From: Flavobacteriales bacterium | Lineage (GTDB): Bacteria; Bacteroidota; Bacteroidia; Flavobacteriales_F; PHOS-HE28 | Direction of reading: 5' to 3' | Length of the DNA stretch: 64,000 bases | NCBI GenBank assembly: GCA_016710965.1 | Contig: JADJTW010000031.1 | Span: forward strand, 124,001-188,000 | Shown: positions 38,253 to 47,283 of the stretch, in pieces | Numbering within the stretch: position 1 is the first letter of the stretch | How the letters are laid out: each line of letters starts with the position of its first letter | Notes under the pieces: generated by a model | What the model was told of the DNA's origin: nothing | The model's input: the letters and a program-made list of their open reading frames with translations, nothing else | Database searches by the model: none | Made by a program: the position numbers and the translations under genes

Positions 38253-38735
38253 CTAGCGGCCGAGGTAGCTGCGATCGAAGTGCAAAGGAAGAAGGTCTGC
38301 GGCGCTGGCAAGCTCGATCACTGTGCCTTCGCTGGTGCCCAACAGCACCCGCATGGGCGAGCCTTGGCGCACTTCCTGCTCCAACAATGCTTGTCTGCAG
38401 ATCCCGCAAGGGGAAACGGGCATTCCACCCTTCACCTGCGGAACGACCACCGCGACGGAGGAGACGACGGCCGTTGGGTCCTGCGACATGGCGGCGTGCA
38501 GGGCGGTGCGCTCTGCGCAGATCCCGGCAGGGAAAGAGGCGTTCTCCTGATTGTTGCCGGTGATGATGGGGCCGGTATTCAGCCTCAGCGCAGCGCCCAC
38601 GAGGAAATGCGAATACGGCGCATAGGCGTTGGCCGCTGCCGTGCTTGCGCGCTCCATCAGTTCCTGGTCGATCGCAGGCAATTCCCCCACCCGCATTCGC
38701 CTGTAGGAAACAACATGCGAAAGGGTCTCGGCCAT
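38253..38735 (-). CDS. cdd: Cytidine deaminase
   Basis: Deaminates cytidine and deoxycytidine to uridine forms in pyrimidine salvage. The 160-residue homotetrameric type. The zinc-site and catalytic blocks are FPAGICAERTALHAAMS (C-A-E) and SPCGICRQALLEQE (CxxC). ANAYAPYSHFLVGAAL is the substrate-binding N-terminal part. ATG 38735 is chosen over earlier in-frame ATGs because the promoter box TACTTTCG lies just upstream of it. It precedes pdhA by 56 nt. Confidence 0.93.
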   Translation of the reverse strand: MAETLSHVVSYRRMRVGELPAIDQELMERASTAAANAYAPYSHFLVGAALRLNTGPIITGNNQENASFPAGICAERTALHAAMSQDPTAVVSSVAVVVPQVKGGMPVSPCGICRQALLEQEVRQGSPMRVLLGTSEGTVIELASAADLLPLHFDRSYLGR

Positions 38736-38754
38736 GGGTCGTCGAAAAGGAGAG

Positions 38755-38762
38755 CGAAAGTA
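38755..38762 (-). promoter_or_regulatory. -7-like box TACTTTCG for cdd
   Basis: TAnnTTYG match, 19 nt before ATG 38735. Confidence 0.5.
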
Positions 38763-38816
38763 GCCCCTGACCGATGAACCGGACGCTGGCAGCGATGTCT
38801 CCCCCCGTGGGTTGCC

Positions 38817-38824
38817 TAAGTTTG
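38817..38824 (+). promoter_or_regulatory. -7 promoter box TAAGTTTG for the VTC-domain gene
   Basis: Exact TAnnTTTG match. It shares a longer word (CCTAAGTTTG-R-CGCC) with the box upstream of amn. A TTG start lies 6 nt after it. Confidence 0.55.
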
Positions 38825-38830
38825 GCGCCC

Positions 38831-39595
38831 TTGTCAGGCACCTTGGAGATAGCTGCATCCATCATCGAACGATTCGATCCGATCTCTTTGGAGGAGATGG
38901 ACGGTGTGAAGCTGCAGGACCGTGTGGATACCAAGTACGTGCTGCCGGAGGCCGACCTGCCTGCGCTGCTCGAAGCGATGCGAGCGCATTATCGCGTACT
39001 GGAGGTGAAGGGCGTACGTGGCACGGCGTATCGCAGCCTGTACTTCGACACCACGGATATGCGGCACTACCGCGACCACCACAATAAGCGCACCTTCAGG
39101 GTGAAAGTGCGCTACCGCGAATACGTAGGTTCGGGGCTGGTGTACCTGGAAGTGAAGCGCAAGACAGGCCGCGGACGCACCGATAAGGTGCGCATGCGCG
39201 TGGAGGCCATACCTGATACGCTGAGCGGTGATCACCTCGACTTCGTGCAGAAGGCCAGCCGCAGCACGGATCAACTGGGGCCGTCGCTGTGGAACCACTT
39301 CACACGATACACCTTCGTGGCCAGGAACAGCGCAGAGCGATTGACGATGGACCTTGGCCTGCGCTACACCGATCCGCAGGGCGAGAGCGACCTGGGCGGG
39401 ATCGTGGTGGCCGAGCTCAAGCAGGAGCGCGCCGATCGCAGTTCGCCTTTCATCGAGCGCATGCGGAGCATGAACGTGCGCCCCAGCGGCATGAGCAAGT
39501 ACTGCGTGGGCATGATCACCCTTCAGCGGCCGGTGAAGCACAACGCCTTCAAGGAAACGATGCGCAAACTGCAGCGCTTGCGCAGGGCTGCGTGA
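38831..39595 (+). CDS. VTC-domain (polyphosphate polymerase-like) protein
   Basis: About 254 residues of the VTC/CYTH-type tunnel fold that, in yeast VTC4, makes polyphosphate from ATP. Tunnel residues are visible in order: DRVDTKYVLPEADLPALL, YRSLYFDTTDM, RTFRVKVRYREY, VYLEVKRKTGRGRTDKVRMR, VAELKQERAD and SGMSKYCVGM. The start is uncertain. TTG 38831 fits the promoter spacing; TTG 38843, or the upstream ATG 38774, which precedes the promoter box, are alternatives. The DUF4956 membrane gene follows after 16 nt, a pairing seen repeatedly in bacteria and thought to form a membrane-linked polyphosphate machine. Confidence 0.85.
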   Translation: MSGTLEIAASIIERFDPISLEEMDGVKLQDRVDTKYVLPEADLPALLEAMRAHYRVLEVKGVRGTAYRSLYFDTTDMRHYRDHHNKRTFRVKVRYREYVGSGLVYLEVKRKTGRGRTDKVRMRVEAIPDTLSGDHLDFVQKASRSTDQLGPSLWNHFTRYTFVARNSAERLTMDLGLRYTDPQGESDLGGIVVAELKQERADRSSPFIERMRSMNVRPSGMSKYCVGMITLQRPVKHNAFKETMRKLQRLRRAA

Positions 39596-39611
39596 AACAG
39601 AAACAGCGACC

Positions 39612-40262
39612 ATGAAACTATTCGGCATGCCACTCTTCCACAACGACCTGTGGGAGCTGCTCTTCAAGTTCGTCATGGACCTGGTGGTGCTCTTCGTCCT
39701 CATCCGGCTCATCTACTACCCCATCCATCGGAAGAAGGACTACCTCTTCACCTACTTCCTCTTCAACATCCTCATCTTCTTCCTGTGCGTCCTGCTCAAC
39801 AATGTGAAGCTGAGCACGGGCTTCGCGTTCGGGCTCTTCGCCATCTTCAGCGTGCTGCGCTACCGCACCGAGCAGATCAGCATCAAGGACATGACCTATC
39901 TCTTCGCGGTGATCGCCGTGGCGGTGATCAACGCACTGGTGAGCAAGAAGATCAGCATTGCAGAGCTCGTCTTCACCGATGGCATGATCCTGCTCTTCAC
40001 CTATGCGCTGGAGCATCTCTGGCTCACGCGGCATGAGGCCATGCGCCAGTTGATCTATGAGCGCATCGACCTGATCAAGCCGGGGAAACGGGAGGAATTG
40101 CACGCCGACCTTCATGCACGCCTTGGGGTGACGGTCTCCCGCATCGAGATCGGCCGGATCGACCTGCTGCGCGATACGGCCCAGTTGCGCGTGTTCTACT
40201 ACGAGGACGAGCAGGGGCTGGCGGGGTTCACGGAAATGGCCCCGGACGACGGCGACGACTGA
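39612..40262 (+). CDS. DUF4956 membrane protein, partner of the VTC protein
   Basis: A 216-residue protein with about four transmembrane helices in the first 140 residues (VMDLVVLFVLIRLIYYPI; YFLFNILIFFLCVLL; the conserved FAFGLFAIFSVLRYRTEQIS; YLFAVIAVAVINAL). A soluble C-terminal part (residues 150-216) follows. The block GLFAIFSVLRYRTE is the DUF4956 hallmark. Its role is unknown; the constant link with VTC-domain proteins suggests it moves or anchors polyphosphate or its precursor. It is convergent with ispF. Confidence 0.85.
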   Translation: MKLFGMPLFHNDLWELLFKFVMDLVVLFVLIRLIYYPIHRKKDYLFTYFLFNILIFFLCVLLNNVKLSTGFAFGLFAIFSVLRYRTEQISIKDMTYLFAVIAVAVINALVSKKISIAELVFTDGMILLFTYALEHLWLTRHEAMRQLIYERIDLIKPGKREELHADLHARLGVTVSRIEIGRIDLLRDTAQLRVFYYEDEQGLAGFTEMAPDDGDD

Positions 40263-40316
40263 TACGTCCTGAGTTCCGCCGACCTGGACTGCCGACCTGT
40301 CGCCACAGGACCTGCC

Positions 40317-40811
40317 TCAACTCTTGTGAACGAGCGCCACCGCATAAGCGCACGCGCCTTCTTCGCGGCCCACGAAGCCCATGCGCTCATTGGTGGTGGC
40401 CTTGATGCTGACGTGATCGAGGGCCAGACCTAGCAACGGAGCCAGCACCGCGCGCATGGCGGGCACATGGGGCATCACCTTGGGGCGTTCCATCACGAGC
40501 GTACAATCCACATTGCCCACGCGCCAGCCGCGTTCTTGCAATAAGCTCATCACCGCCACCAAGAGGCGCTTGCTATCGATGCCCTTCCATTGCGCATCAG
40601 TGTTGGGGAAATGAGCGCCGATATCGCCAAGTCCGACGGCGCCGAGAAGCGCATCGCAGATGGCGTGCAGGAGCACATCAGCATCGGAGTGCCCTTCGAG
40701 CCCTGTTCCGTGCTCGATCCTGACCCCGCCCAACCAGAGTTCGCGGCCCTTTGCAAGCCGATGTGCATCGTAGCCGAAGCCCACGCGCATGCTGGCTTCG
40801 GCTGCAGCCAT
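40317..40811 (-). CDS. ispF: 2-C-methyl-D-erythritol 2,4-cyclodiphosphate synthase
   Basis: The fifth step of the MEP isoprenoid pathway, a Zn-dependent trimer. It has 164 residues. The metal-site and active-site blocks are VGFGYDAHRLAKGRELWLGG (D-x-H), EGHSDADVLLHAICDALLG, DIGAHFPNTDAQWKGIDS and IKATTNERMGFVGREEGACA. ATG 40811 overlaps the porV stop as TAATG, so translation is coupled. ATG 40790 (MRVGFGYDAH) would give the more usual N-terminus. Confidence 0.94.
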   Translation of the reverse strand: MAAAEASMRVGFGYDAHRLAKGRELWLGGVRIEHGTGLEGHSDADVLLHAICDALLGAVGLGDIGAHFPNTDAQWKGIDSKRLLVAVMSLLQERGWRVGNVDCTLVMERPKVMPHVPAMRAVLAPLLGLALDHVSIKATTNERMGFVGREEGACAYAVALVHKS

Positions 40812-42097
40812 TACTGAGGCTTCTTGCGGTCGCCCTTGCCGTCGAAGATGAAGCCCAGCGTGAAGCGGAGCGTATTGGCCAGCGGGCTGCGCTGCGTGTT
40901 GGCGATGAGGTAGCTCATGTCCAACGCGAACTTGCTGTAACGCACACCGGCGCCCAGGGTGAAGTACTTGCGGTTGCCCTTGGTGTAGTGCTCCCAGAAG
41001 TATCCGGTGCGGAAAGCGAATTGACCAGCGTACCAGTACTCGAAGCCTCCAGCGAGGTTCACTTCGCGCATCTCCTCCTTCCACTGGCTGCCAGGCAGCA
41101 CGCTGTAGGTACTATCGGCATTCATCGTCACCACGCCAGGAGCGTCATTGAAGCTTCCGAAAATGCCGGAGGCCACGCCGACATTCGGGTTGCGACCGCT
41201 GATCACCTCACGTTCGTTGGTCACGGGATCGATCTTCGTTCCATACACGGGCGGGGTGGGCACCAGCAGCTTGTTCACATCCAGGTTGAAAGCAATGCTG
41301 TTGTACTGGTCCAGTTCCATCTTGAACGAGGGACCGATGCGCAGATTGGTGGGGATGAAATCCTTGTTGGAGGTCTCGGTGTAGGACATCTTGGCCCCGA
41401 CGTTGGAAACGTTGATGCCGAATGCGAAGGTGCCCTCCTTGCTGCTGCCCAACTCGATCTCGGGCTTCACGAAGTAGAAGGACACATCGGCAGCAACGCT
41501 TTGGCCGGCCTTGGAGTTGGCGCCCTGCACGCTGATCCCGCCAGTGAGGTTGCTATTGACGTAACGAATGGCCACGCCGCCTGAGAAATTGTCGCCGAAC
41601 TGCTGGGCGAAGGCGATATCGAAGGCGAACTCGGCAGGCTTGAAGTCGCGGATGGTGGCACCATTCACATCGGTGAAGGTGATGCTGCCGAGGTTGAAGT
41701 ACCGCAGCGACGCACCGACCGCACTGCGCTTGTTGCCAAGCCGCTTGTAGCCGGTAAGGTAGGCGAGGCTCATGTCGGGCACCAGATTGCGCAGCCAAGG
41801 GCTGTAGCTCATCATGAACTCGCCATCGTTCTCGGCAAAGGCCAGCTTCGACGGATTCCAGTGGATGCTGTTGGCATCGGGGGATGCGGCCACACCGGCA
41901 TCGCCCATGCCCCCCGCGCGCGAGTCGACGCTGATCATGAGAAAGGGCACCGCTGTGGTGATCGTATTGAGCACGCCGTCCTTGCAGTCCTGGCCGGTCA
42001 GCTGGTTGATGCACCCTGTACTGACCTGGGCCCGAGCGCTTGAGGCGATGAAGGAAACGCTGAGCACCAGCGCGTTGCGGACGAAGGACAAGGTCAT
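40811..42097 (-). CDS. porV: Type IX secretion system outer-membrane protein PorV (LptO)
   Basis: PorV is a 14-strand FadL-like barrel. In the T9SS it carries cargo from the translocon to the PorU sortase. The 428-residue protein has a signal peptide (LVLSVSFIASSARAQ). It shows family blocks near the N-terminus (FLMISVDSRAGGMGDAGVAA then SIHWNPSKLAFAE) and in MMSYSPWLRNLVPDMSLAYL, and a C-terminal barrel with GAGVRYSKFALDMSYLIA and TLRFTLGFIFDG. It follows porU by 57 nt and has its own exact promoter box. Confidence 0.95.
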   Translation of the reverse strand: MTLSFVRNALVLSVSFIASSARAQVSTGCINQLTGQDCKDGVLNTITTAVPFLMISVDSRAGGMGDAGVAASPDANSIHWNPSKLAFAENDGEFMMSYSPWLRNLVPDMSLAYLTGYKRLGNKRSAVGASLRYFNLGSITFTDVNGATIRDFKPAEFAFDIAFAQQFGDNFSGGVAIRYVNSNLTGGISVQGANSKAGQSVAADVSFYFVKPEIELGSSKEGTFAFGINVSNVGAKMSYTETSNKDFIPTNLRIGPSFKMELDQYNSIAFNLDVNKLLVPTPPVYGTKIDPVTNEREVISGRNPNVGVASGIFGSFNDAPGVVTMNADSTYSVLPGSQWKEEMREVNLAGGFEYWYAGQFAFRTGYFWEHYTKGNRKYFTLGAGVRYSKFALDMSYLIANTQRSPLANTLRFTLGFIFDGKGDRKKPQ

Positions 42098-42122
42098 GGG
42101 CAGCGGTTCGGGAAAAGGACGG

Positions 42123-42130
42123 CAAATATA
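42123..42130 (-). promoter_or_regulatory. -7 promoter box TATATTTG for porV
   Basis: Exact TAnnTTTG match in the 57-nt porU-porV gap, 25 nt before ATG 42097. Confidence 0.6.
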
Positions 42131-42154
42131 CGCGGGACGGTCGGCCTTATTGTG

Positions 42155-45100
42155 CTAGCGCAGGATCACCAGCTTCTCGAATTTCTCGGCATCCTCGCCC
42201 TCGGTGGTTGAAACGTGCAAGCGGTAGACGTAAGCACCACGCCCTAGCTTGTCGCCGAAATCGTCCCTGCCATCCCACTCCATCGGTTCGGTGCGGAAAC
42301 CCTCGCAGTTCAGCTGCCGGTTCAAGGTCTTCACCAACCGCCCAGCTACGGTGAACACCTGCACCTGCACATTGAGGCTGGCGCACGGCCGGTTGTGCTC
42401 GAAGTAGAATTCGGTGTAGGTGGTGAAGGGGTTCGGGTAGTTGAGCACATGGTCCAATGCCAGCTCGGCGCTCGGCGCTACTACGAAATCCGTGGTGGAC
42501 TCGGAGGAGTTATTGTGCGCATCCCAGGCCTTCAGTCGCAGCGTATGGGTGCCCTCCGCCAAGCCATCGAAGCGATAGCGCACCTGGCCGCTCTTGTAGG
42601 TGTCGAGGTCAGCTTCATACAGGTCGTTCAGCACCACGGCCTGTTCAGAGTTCTCGTCAAGGGTGGCCAGGAGGTCGTGGCCGATGCTGCTGCCCACGGT
42701 GTTGATCCCGTTCTCATCGAAGATCTTGGCGAAAAGCAGCGGGTCTTCGTTGGTCATGCCACCGCGTACAAAGCGGTCATCGTTCAAGAACAGGTCGATC
42801 CGGGGCCCTTGATCATCGAGGACCACATCCGTTGCAGTTGATCCAATGAGCGGGTCGTTGGAATAGCCCGATGCGTTGAGCGAGCTCGATTCAGCGTAGC
42901 AACTCACGCGGCCGGGCCCTACTTGGTAGTTGATGTCCTTGGGCACGACGAATGTGAACTTGAATACCCCGTCGTTCACGGTGGCCTTTCCCCGGTAGAT
43001 GATGTTCTTGCGGATCTCAAAGTCGAAGGGTGCGCCTCCATCGTTGGCCAGTGTGTACTGCACCTGCTTCTTGTCATACACGGTAGGGACCACCACGCCG
43101 TCGAAGCCGGTCATGGGCTCGCCGTTGCCGTCGTCCACATAGCCTTCGATGCGCACGGTGGCCAAGGCCTTGAGGGTATCCAGTGGATTGCCGAGCGTGT
43201 CCGTGATAGCGGTGATGCGCAAGGTGCCTCGGGGACGTCCCAGGCGCATGCTGGGGTCGCCCAGCAACGAGAAGTTGCGGTGATTGCGCAGAGTGGGCTG
43301 CACCGTTGCGATGGCCACCTTCATGCGTCGGTAGGTATCGCCGAGCCTGGCTTCGCGACCCAGTTCATCGGTGTTCTCGAAGACGAAGTCGTAGAAGTCC
43401 TGCGCCAACGCGAAGTTCTGGCTGGAGTAAGCCAGCCGTGTGGTGCTCATGAGGCCGATGCCGCCACCATCTGGATTGAGCAGGACAAGCTCGCCAGCGG
43501 ATGTGCGGGCCGGGTCGTCCCAACGGCTGAACTCGCACGTGGCGGTCATGAAGAGCGGGAGCCTGTCCTTGTTGGTCCAGCCCAAGATCGTGTTGTTGTC
43601 CAACAGGCGCTCGTGCGCCCAGCCGACTTCGCCGCCATGGCCCACGTAGTTTACCAGCAACTGGCCCTTTTGCACCTTCTCGCGCAACTCATCGATCGCA
43701 TCAGGATAACGTTCACCGCCCGGCGTGGAGAGTTGTTGGTAGGCGTCCATGTAAAGCTTCTCCACGTTCAGCTCAGGATGCTCGGTCTCCACGATCGTCG
43801 CCAAGAAATCGCTCTGCTCCATGTGAATCGTCCCTTCGAAACCATCGCCCTCCTGGTCGTCGCTCACGAATAGGACGTGCGTGCGCCAGTCTGCGATGCC
43901 GCCATCACCGGTGGTACTGCAGTTGTTCCCACTGGCGCTCAGCAACTGTAGCGCGTCGTAGCCCAGGAGCTTGTCCACGAGCTCACGCGCCTGTTGGCCC
44001 GTATGCGCGATGAGACGGCCGACACCGATATCGACCAGGTCGCCCGTGTACTCGCCTTCTCCCGCATCGAGCAGCCCGAAATAGTCATCGGAGGTGTAGG
44101 AGCGCGATGGATCGATGGCATCCTCTGTTTGATACGTGGGAATGCGGCTTTGATTGCCGAAGGTGAGCACGACATTGTTGTATGAGCCGTCTCCGAAGAG
44201 CAGCAGGTAGCGCGGCATCTCTTCCGGGGCACTGGCGCGATCATAAAGCATGCGCATGTATCGTTTGATAGCGGTGGCGTCGCGTGCTCCGCTACTGAAT
44301 TCATTGAATACCTGTTGCGGCGTAACGATGCGGACGCTAAGGCCCTCGCTAGCACGGCGCTCAGCCAAGCGCTGGGCCTGCCCGAGGTACTCATCGTAGC
44401 ATACGATGACCAGGTCCGTGGGCACCGTTGTGGCATGAAGATCCTGGTTCTGCACGCGGCCGATCTTGACTGGCGTGAGATAGTTGGCATCCCGGAATGC
44501 AATGAACTGGCGCAGGCTGTCGGCATGAAGTCGGAAGAGCTTCTGGCTCCCGTTCACCGTGTAGTCTATCCGGCGCACGTTCGTGGGGTCGGTGATCTCC
44601 CAGATCCGCTGCGCATTCTGGGCTTGATCGAGCACGAATTCAGCGACGTTGCCCGTTCCTGCTGAAACCGGGTCCCGAAAAGCGAGCTGATCGCCGGTCA
44701 TGCGCAGTTCCCTCGTGCAGTTCAGGCGCAAGTAGTTCAGCCAAGCCACCGAGGTGACAGGATCGAACTTGTTGAAGGTGACTGTGACAGGGACGTTGTT
44801 GCCGCCCGTGCTCCATTGAGCAATGTGGTGGAAGTTGCGGCCTTGCGGACCAGTATAGCTGTTGGCGATCCCTTGCACTTGGAAGCTGCTGGATAAACCG
44901 CCGGTGGAGGACACCGAGAACGAACTGTAATTCACCGTGGCTCCCGCATTGAAGGTGCGCGCGGCACCATCGACTTCCAGCACGAGAGGCACGGAGGGCA
45001 CGAGAAAAGGCGTTTCGAAATTATACGTGTAGGTAAGTGTCAGGTCGAACACATCACTATACCAGGTTCGTCCGGATTTGATGAGATTCACGAGGTCGCG

Positions 45101-46093
45101 ATCGATGACCTGCCGGTCTCGGAAGTTGGTGACCGTGTGCGATACGGGATCGGTAGTGAGCACTGCCGGTCCTATCCGCTTCGGCGGATCGGCATCGATA
45201 CCAATGAAATAAGAGGCAGAATCCGTGAATACATTCTTGCTATGGGCGAAAAGCGAATCGCCCATGGCCCAACGTTGCGCACCGGAGGCGAAGAAGAGCA
45301 GGTAATCGCCGGCATTGAAAACACCGTCCCCTCCATCGACCACTTCGATGGCATTGGGGATAACGTCCGTAGGCCGGTCGACGTTGTTCTGGAAAGGCAG
45401 CATACCGAAATGGTTGCCGTACACATTGATGCGGTCAGAAGCCAGACCGGCCACCTCTGCACCCATGTCCCTGAGCATTTCATAGGACACCTTGTACACG
45501 CCATCCTTCGCCAAGGTGACCCTGAACCAATCGCCGCTTGCAAGCCGTGAATGGTCGGGGTAGCTGCGAGCTCCGCGACCACCTCGCCCGGAGACCGTTT
45601 CGACAAATCCGATATCGAAGGAGACAAGCTTCTCGATGACCCCGGTGGTTGGGTTCCGACGGAACGGCTCTACGGTAACCAGTGCATGCGGTCGTTTGCG
45701 ATGCCAGGATAAATGGCTAGTGACCAAAGGCTCGGACCCTGCATCGGCCAAACTGGGCCATACCATTCTCTCTTCATTGGTCAGGAGGGCATATTCAGCA
45801 CCGAATACATATGCTGATACTGCCGTGGTCCCGAAGTCCAGGGGAATCACCTCGGAGAGCAGGGGAAGTCCATTGCGATCCATGTCCAGCACGGCTTCTG
45901 GAAAGGCCAAATTGGTCTGGCCCGTTGCTCCGCTGGCGGGGCCAATTCCCTTGCCTATCGGCGCTCCCCGCGGATTAGCGCTTGGGGCCGTCGATGGCCA
46001 TTCAAGGGTCCGATGTTCAACCCGTTGGGCCAAAGCTGCGTGGCCAAGCATGGCCCAACTGAGAATGAGAGGAAAGGGACGGAGGAGCTTCAT
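42155..46093 (-). CDS. porU: Type IX secretion system sortase PorU (gingipain-like C25 peptidase)
   Basis: PorU cuts the C-terminal sorting signal from T9SS cargo and attaches the cargo to the cell surface. The 1312-residue protein starts at ATG 46093 with a signal peptide (LILSWAMLGHAALAQ). The peptidase C25 domain lies at about residues 520-900, with the catalytic His819 in VNYVGHGGEVGWAHERLL and Cys853 in MTATCEFSRWDDP. A beta-sandwich region follows, and the last 100 residues form a T9SS-like C-terminal domain (NYPNPFTTYTEFYFEHNRP ... LGRGAYVYRLHV). It is the first gene of the porU-porV-ispF run and is divergent from porP. Confidence 0.96.
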   Translation of the reverse strand: MKLLRPFPLILSWAMLGHAALAQRVEHRTLEWPSTAPSANPRGAPIGKGIGPASGATGQTNLAFPEAVLDMDRNGLPLLSEVIPLDFGTTAVSAYVFGAEYALLTNEERMVWPSLADAGSEPLVTSHLSWHRKRPHALVTVEPFRRNPTTGVIEKLVSFDIGFVETVSGRGGRGARSYPDHSRLASGDWFRVTLAKDGVYKVSYEMLRDMGAEVAGLASDRINVYGNHFGMLPFQNNVDRPTDVIPNAIEVVDGGDGVFNAGDYLLFFASGAQRWAMGDSLFAHSKNVFTDSASYFIGIDADPPKRIGPAVLTTDPVSHTVTNFRDRQVIDRDLVNLIKSGRTWYSDVFDLTLTYTYNFETPFLVPSVPLVLEVDGAARTFNAGATVNYSSFSVSSTGGLSSSFQVQGIANSYTGPQGRNFHHIAQWSTGGNNVPVTVTFNKFDPVTSVAWLNYLRLNCTRELRMTGDQLAFRDPVSAGTGNVAEFVLDQAQNAQRIWEITDPTNVRRIDYTVNGSQKLFRLHADSLRQFIAFRDANYLTPVKIGRVQNQDLHATTVPTDLVIVCYDEYLGQAQRLAERRASEGLSVRIVTPQQVFNEFSSGARDATAIKRYMRMLYDRASAPEEMPRYLLLFGDGSYNNVVLTFGNQSRIPTYQTEDAIDPSRSYTSDDYFGLLDAGEGEYTGDLVDIGVGRLIAHTGQQARELVDKLLGYDALQLLSASGNNCSTTGDGGIADWRTHVLFVSDDQEGDGFEGTIHMEQSDFLATIVETEHPELNVEKLYMDAYQQLSTPGGERYPDAIDELREKVQKGQLLVNYVGHGGEVGWAHERLLDNNTILGWTNKDRLPLFMTATCEFSRWDDPARTSAGELVLLNPDGGGIGLMSTTRLAYSSQNFALAQDFYDFVFENTDELGREARLGDTYRRMKVAIATVQPTLRNHRNFSLLGDPSMRLGRPRGTLRITAITDTLGNPLDTLKALATVRIEGYVDDGNGEPMTGFDGVVVPTVYDKKQVQYTLANDGGAPFDFEIRKNIIYRGKATVNDGVFKFTFVVPKDINYQVGPGRVSCYAESSSLNASGYSNDPLIGSTATDVVLDDQGPRIDLFLNDDRFVRGGMTNEDPLLFAKIFDENGINTVGSSIGHDLLATLDENSEQAVVLNDLYEADLDTYKSGQVRYRFDGLAEGTHTLRLKAWDAHNNSSESTTDFVVAPSAELALDHVLNYPNPFTTYTEFYFEHNRPCASLNVQVQVFTVAGRLVKTLNRQLNCEGFRTEPMEWDGRDDFGDKLGRGAYVYRLHVSTTEGEDAEKFEKLVILR

Positions 46094-46127
46094 AACAGCC
46101 GATCAACAGGTTTTCAACAGAACGGAT

Positions 46128-46135
46128 CGAAACTA
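46128..46135 (-). promoter_or_regulatory. -7-like box TAGTTTCG for porU
   Basis: TAnnTTYG match, 34 nt before ATG 46093. Only 1 bp separates it from the opposing box at 46137. Confidence 0.45.
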
Positions 46136-46136
46136 C

Positions 46137-46144
46137 TACCTTCG
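46137..46144 (+). promoter_or_regulatory. -7-like box TACCTTCG for porP
   Basis: TAnnTTYG match facing away from the porU box. It would give a leader of about 120 nt before ATG 46274. Confidence 0.4.
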
Positions 46145-46273
46145 ACCCTTGCGTTTTTGGAACACGTGAGCAACGGCCCCGGTTCGTTATTATTGCCGAT
46201 CGCTTCCGGGAACCGAAACCGCTGGGGATCCGTACAATTGACGCTGCAAGGAGAGCTTGAACCGATTGAGCGC

Positions 46274-47251
46274 ATGATAAAGAGGACCGGTTGGCATGCG
46301 GCCCTGTGCTTCGCACTGGGTGTTTTCGCGACCATGGGTACCAAAGCCCAGGACCCGCAATTCACCCAGTTCTACGCCAATCCGCTCTACTTGAACCCGG
46401 CCTTCGCCGGCACAGCTCGTTGCCCTCGCGTAGTGCTGAATTACCGAAATCAGTGGCCCGCGCTGACGGGGACTTTCGTTACCACAAGCGCCAGCTACGA
46501 CCAGCACGTTGATGGCATGCAAGGTGGCTTGGGCTTGCTTGTTACGAACGACCAGGCTGGCAAAGGCACGCTGAACACTACAACAGTAAGCGGCATCTAT
46601 TCGTACCAACAGGCTATTTCGCCGAAATTCTCCATCAAGGCCGGTTTCCAAGCCACCTATTTCCAGAAGTCACTGGATTGGAGCAAGTTGACCTTCGGCG
46701 ACCAGATCGATCCGCGTCGCGGATTCATCTATAACACGAACGATGTGCCACGTGGAGGCAGCGTCGGCAACGCCGATTTCAGTGCCGGGATCCTCGGATA
46801 CACCGACATCTTCTTCGTAGGCTTCGCCGCTCACCACCTCACGCAACCCAATGAATCGCTTATCGTGGGCACAAGCAAGCTTCCCATGAAGCTTACCGGC
46901 CATGCAGGTGCTGCCATTCCCCTTGGCATGCACGGCAAGTACGGAGACGCAAGGACACGCATTTCACCCAACGTACTATACCAGCAGCAGGCTGCGTTCC
47001 GTCAGTTGAACTTGGGCCTTTATATCGACCATGGTCCGATCACGGCTGGTGTTTGGTACCGTACACGGGATTCCTTCATCGCTCTCATCGGCTTCCATAC
47101 CGATAAGTTCAAGTTCGGCTATAGTTACGACCTCACCACCAGCAAACTCACCACCCAAACTGCCGGTTCTCACGAAGTGAGCATGCAGATGACGTTCAAT
47201 TGCAAACCGAAGCGCAGAAGGTTCCGAGTCGTTGCCTGTCCCACCTTCTGA
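46274..47251 (+). CDS. PorP/SprF family T9SS outer-membrane protein
   Basis: A 325-residue outer-membrane beta-barrel. In flavobacteria SprF-type members attach or export the adhesin SprB, and PorP in Porphyromonas is needed for T9SS function. ATG 46274 precedes a signal peptide (ALCFALGVFATMGTKAQ). The family opening QDPQFTQFYANPLYLNPAFA is exact, followed by RCPRVVLNYRNQWPAL. Later strands include GFQATYFQKSLDWSKLTFGD and FIALIGFHTDKFKFGYSYDL. gldJ begins 32 nt downstream. Which paralogue (porP or a sprF) cannot be read, so no symbol is given. Confidence 0.92.
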   Translation: MIKRTGWHAALCFALGVFATMGTKAQDPQFTQFYANPLYLNPAFAGTARCPRVVLNYRNQWPALTGTFVTTSASYDQHVDGMQGGLGLLVTNDQAGKGTLNTTTVSGIYSYQQAISPKFSIKAGFQATYFQKSLDWSKLTFGDQIDPRRGFIYNTNDVPRGGSVGNADFSAGILGYTDIFFVGFAAHHLTQPNESLIVGTSKLPMKLTGHAGAAIPLGMHGKYGDARTRISPNVLYQQQAAFRQLNLGLYIDHGPITAGVWYRTRDSFIALIGFHTDKFKFGYSYDLTTSKLTTQTAGSHEVSMQMTFNCKPKRRRFRVVACPTF

Positions 47252-47283
47252 TCAGCATTACCCTAACGAACACCCCCAAGATC

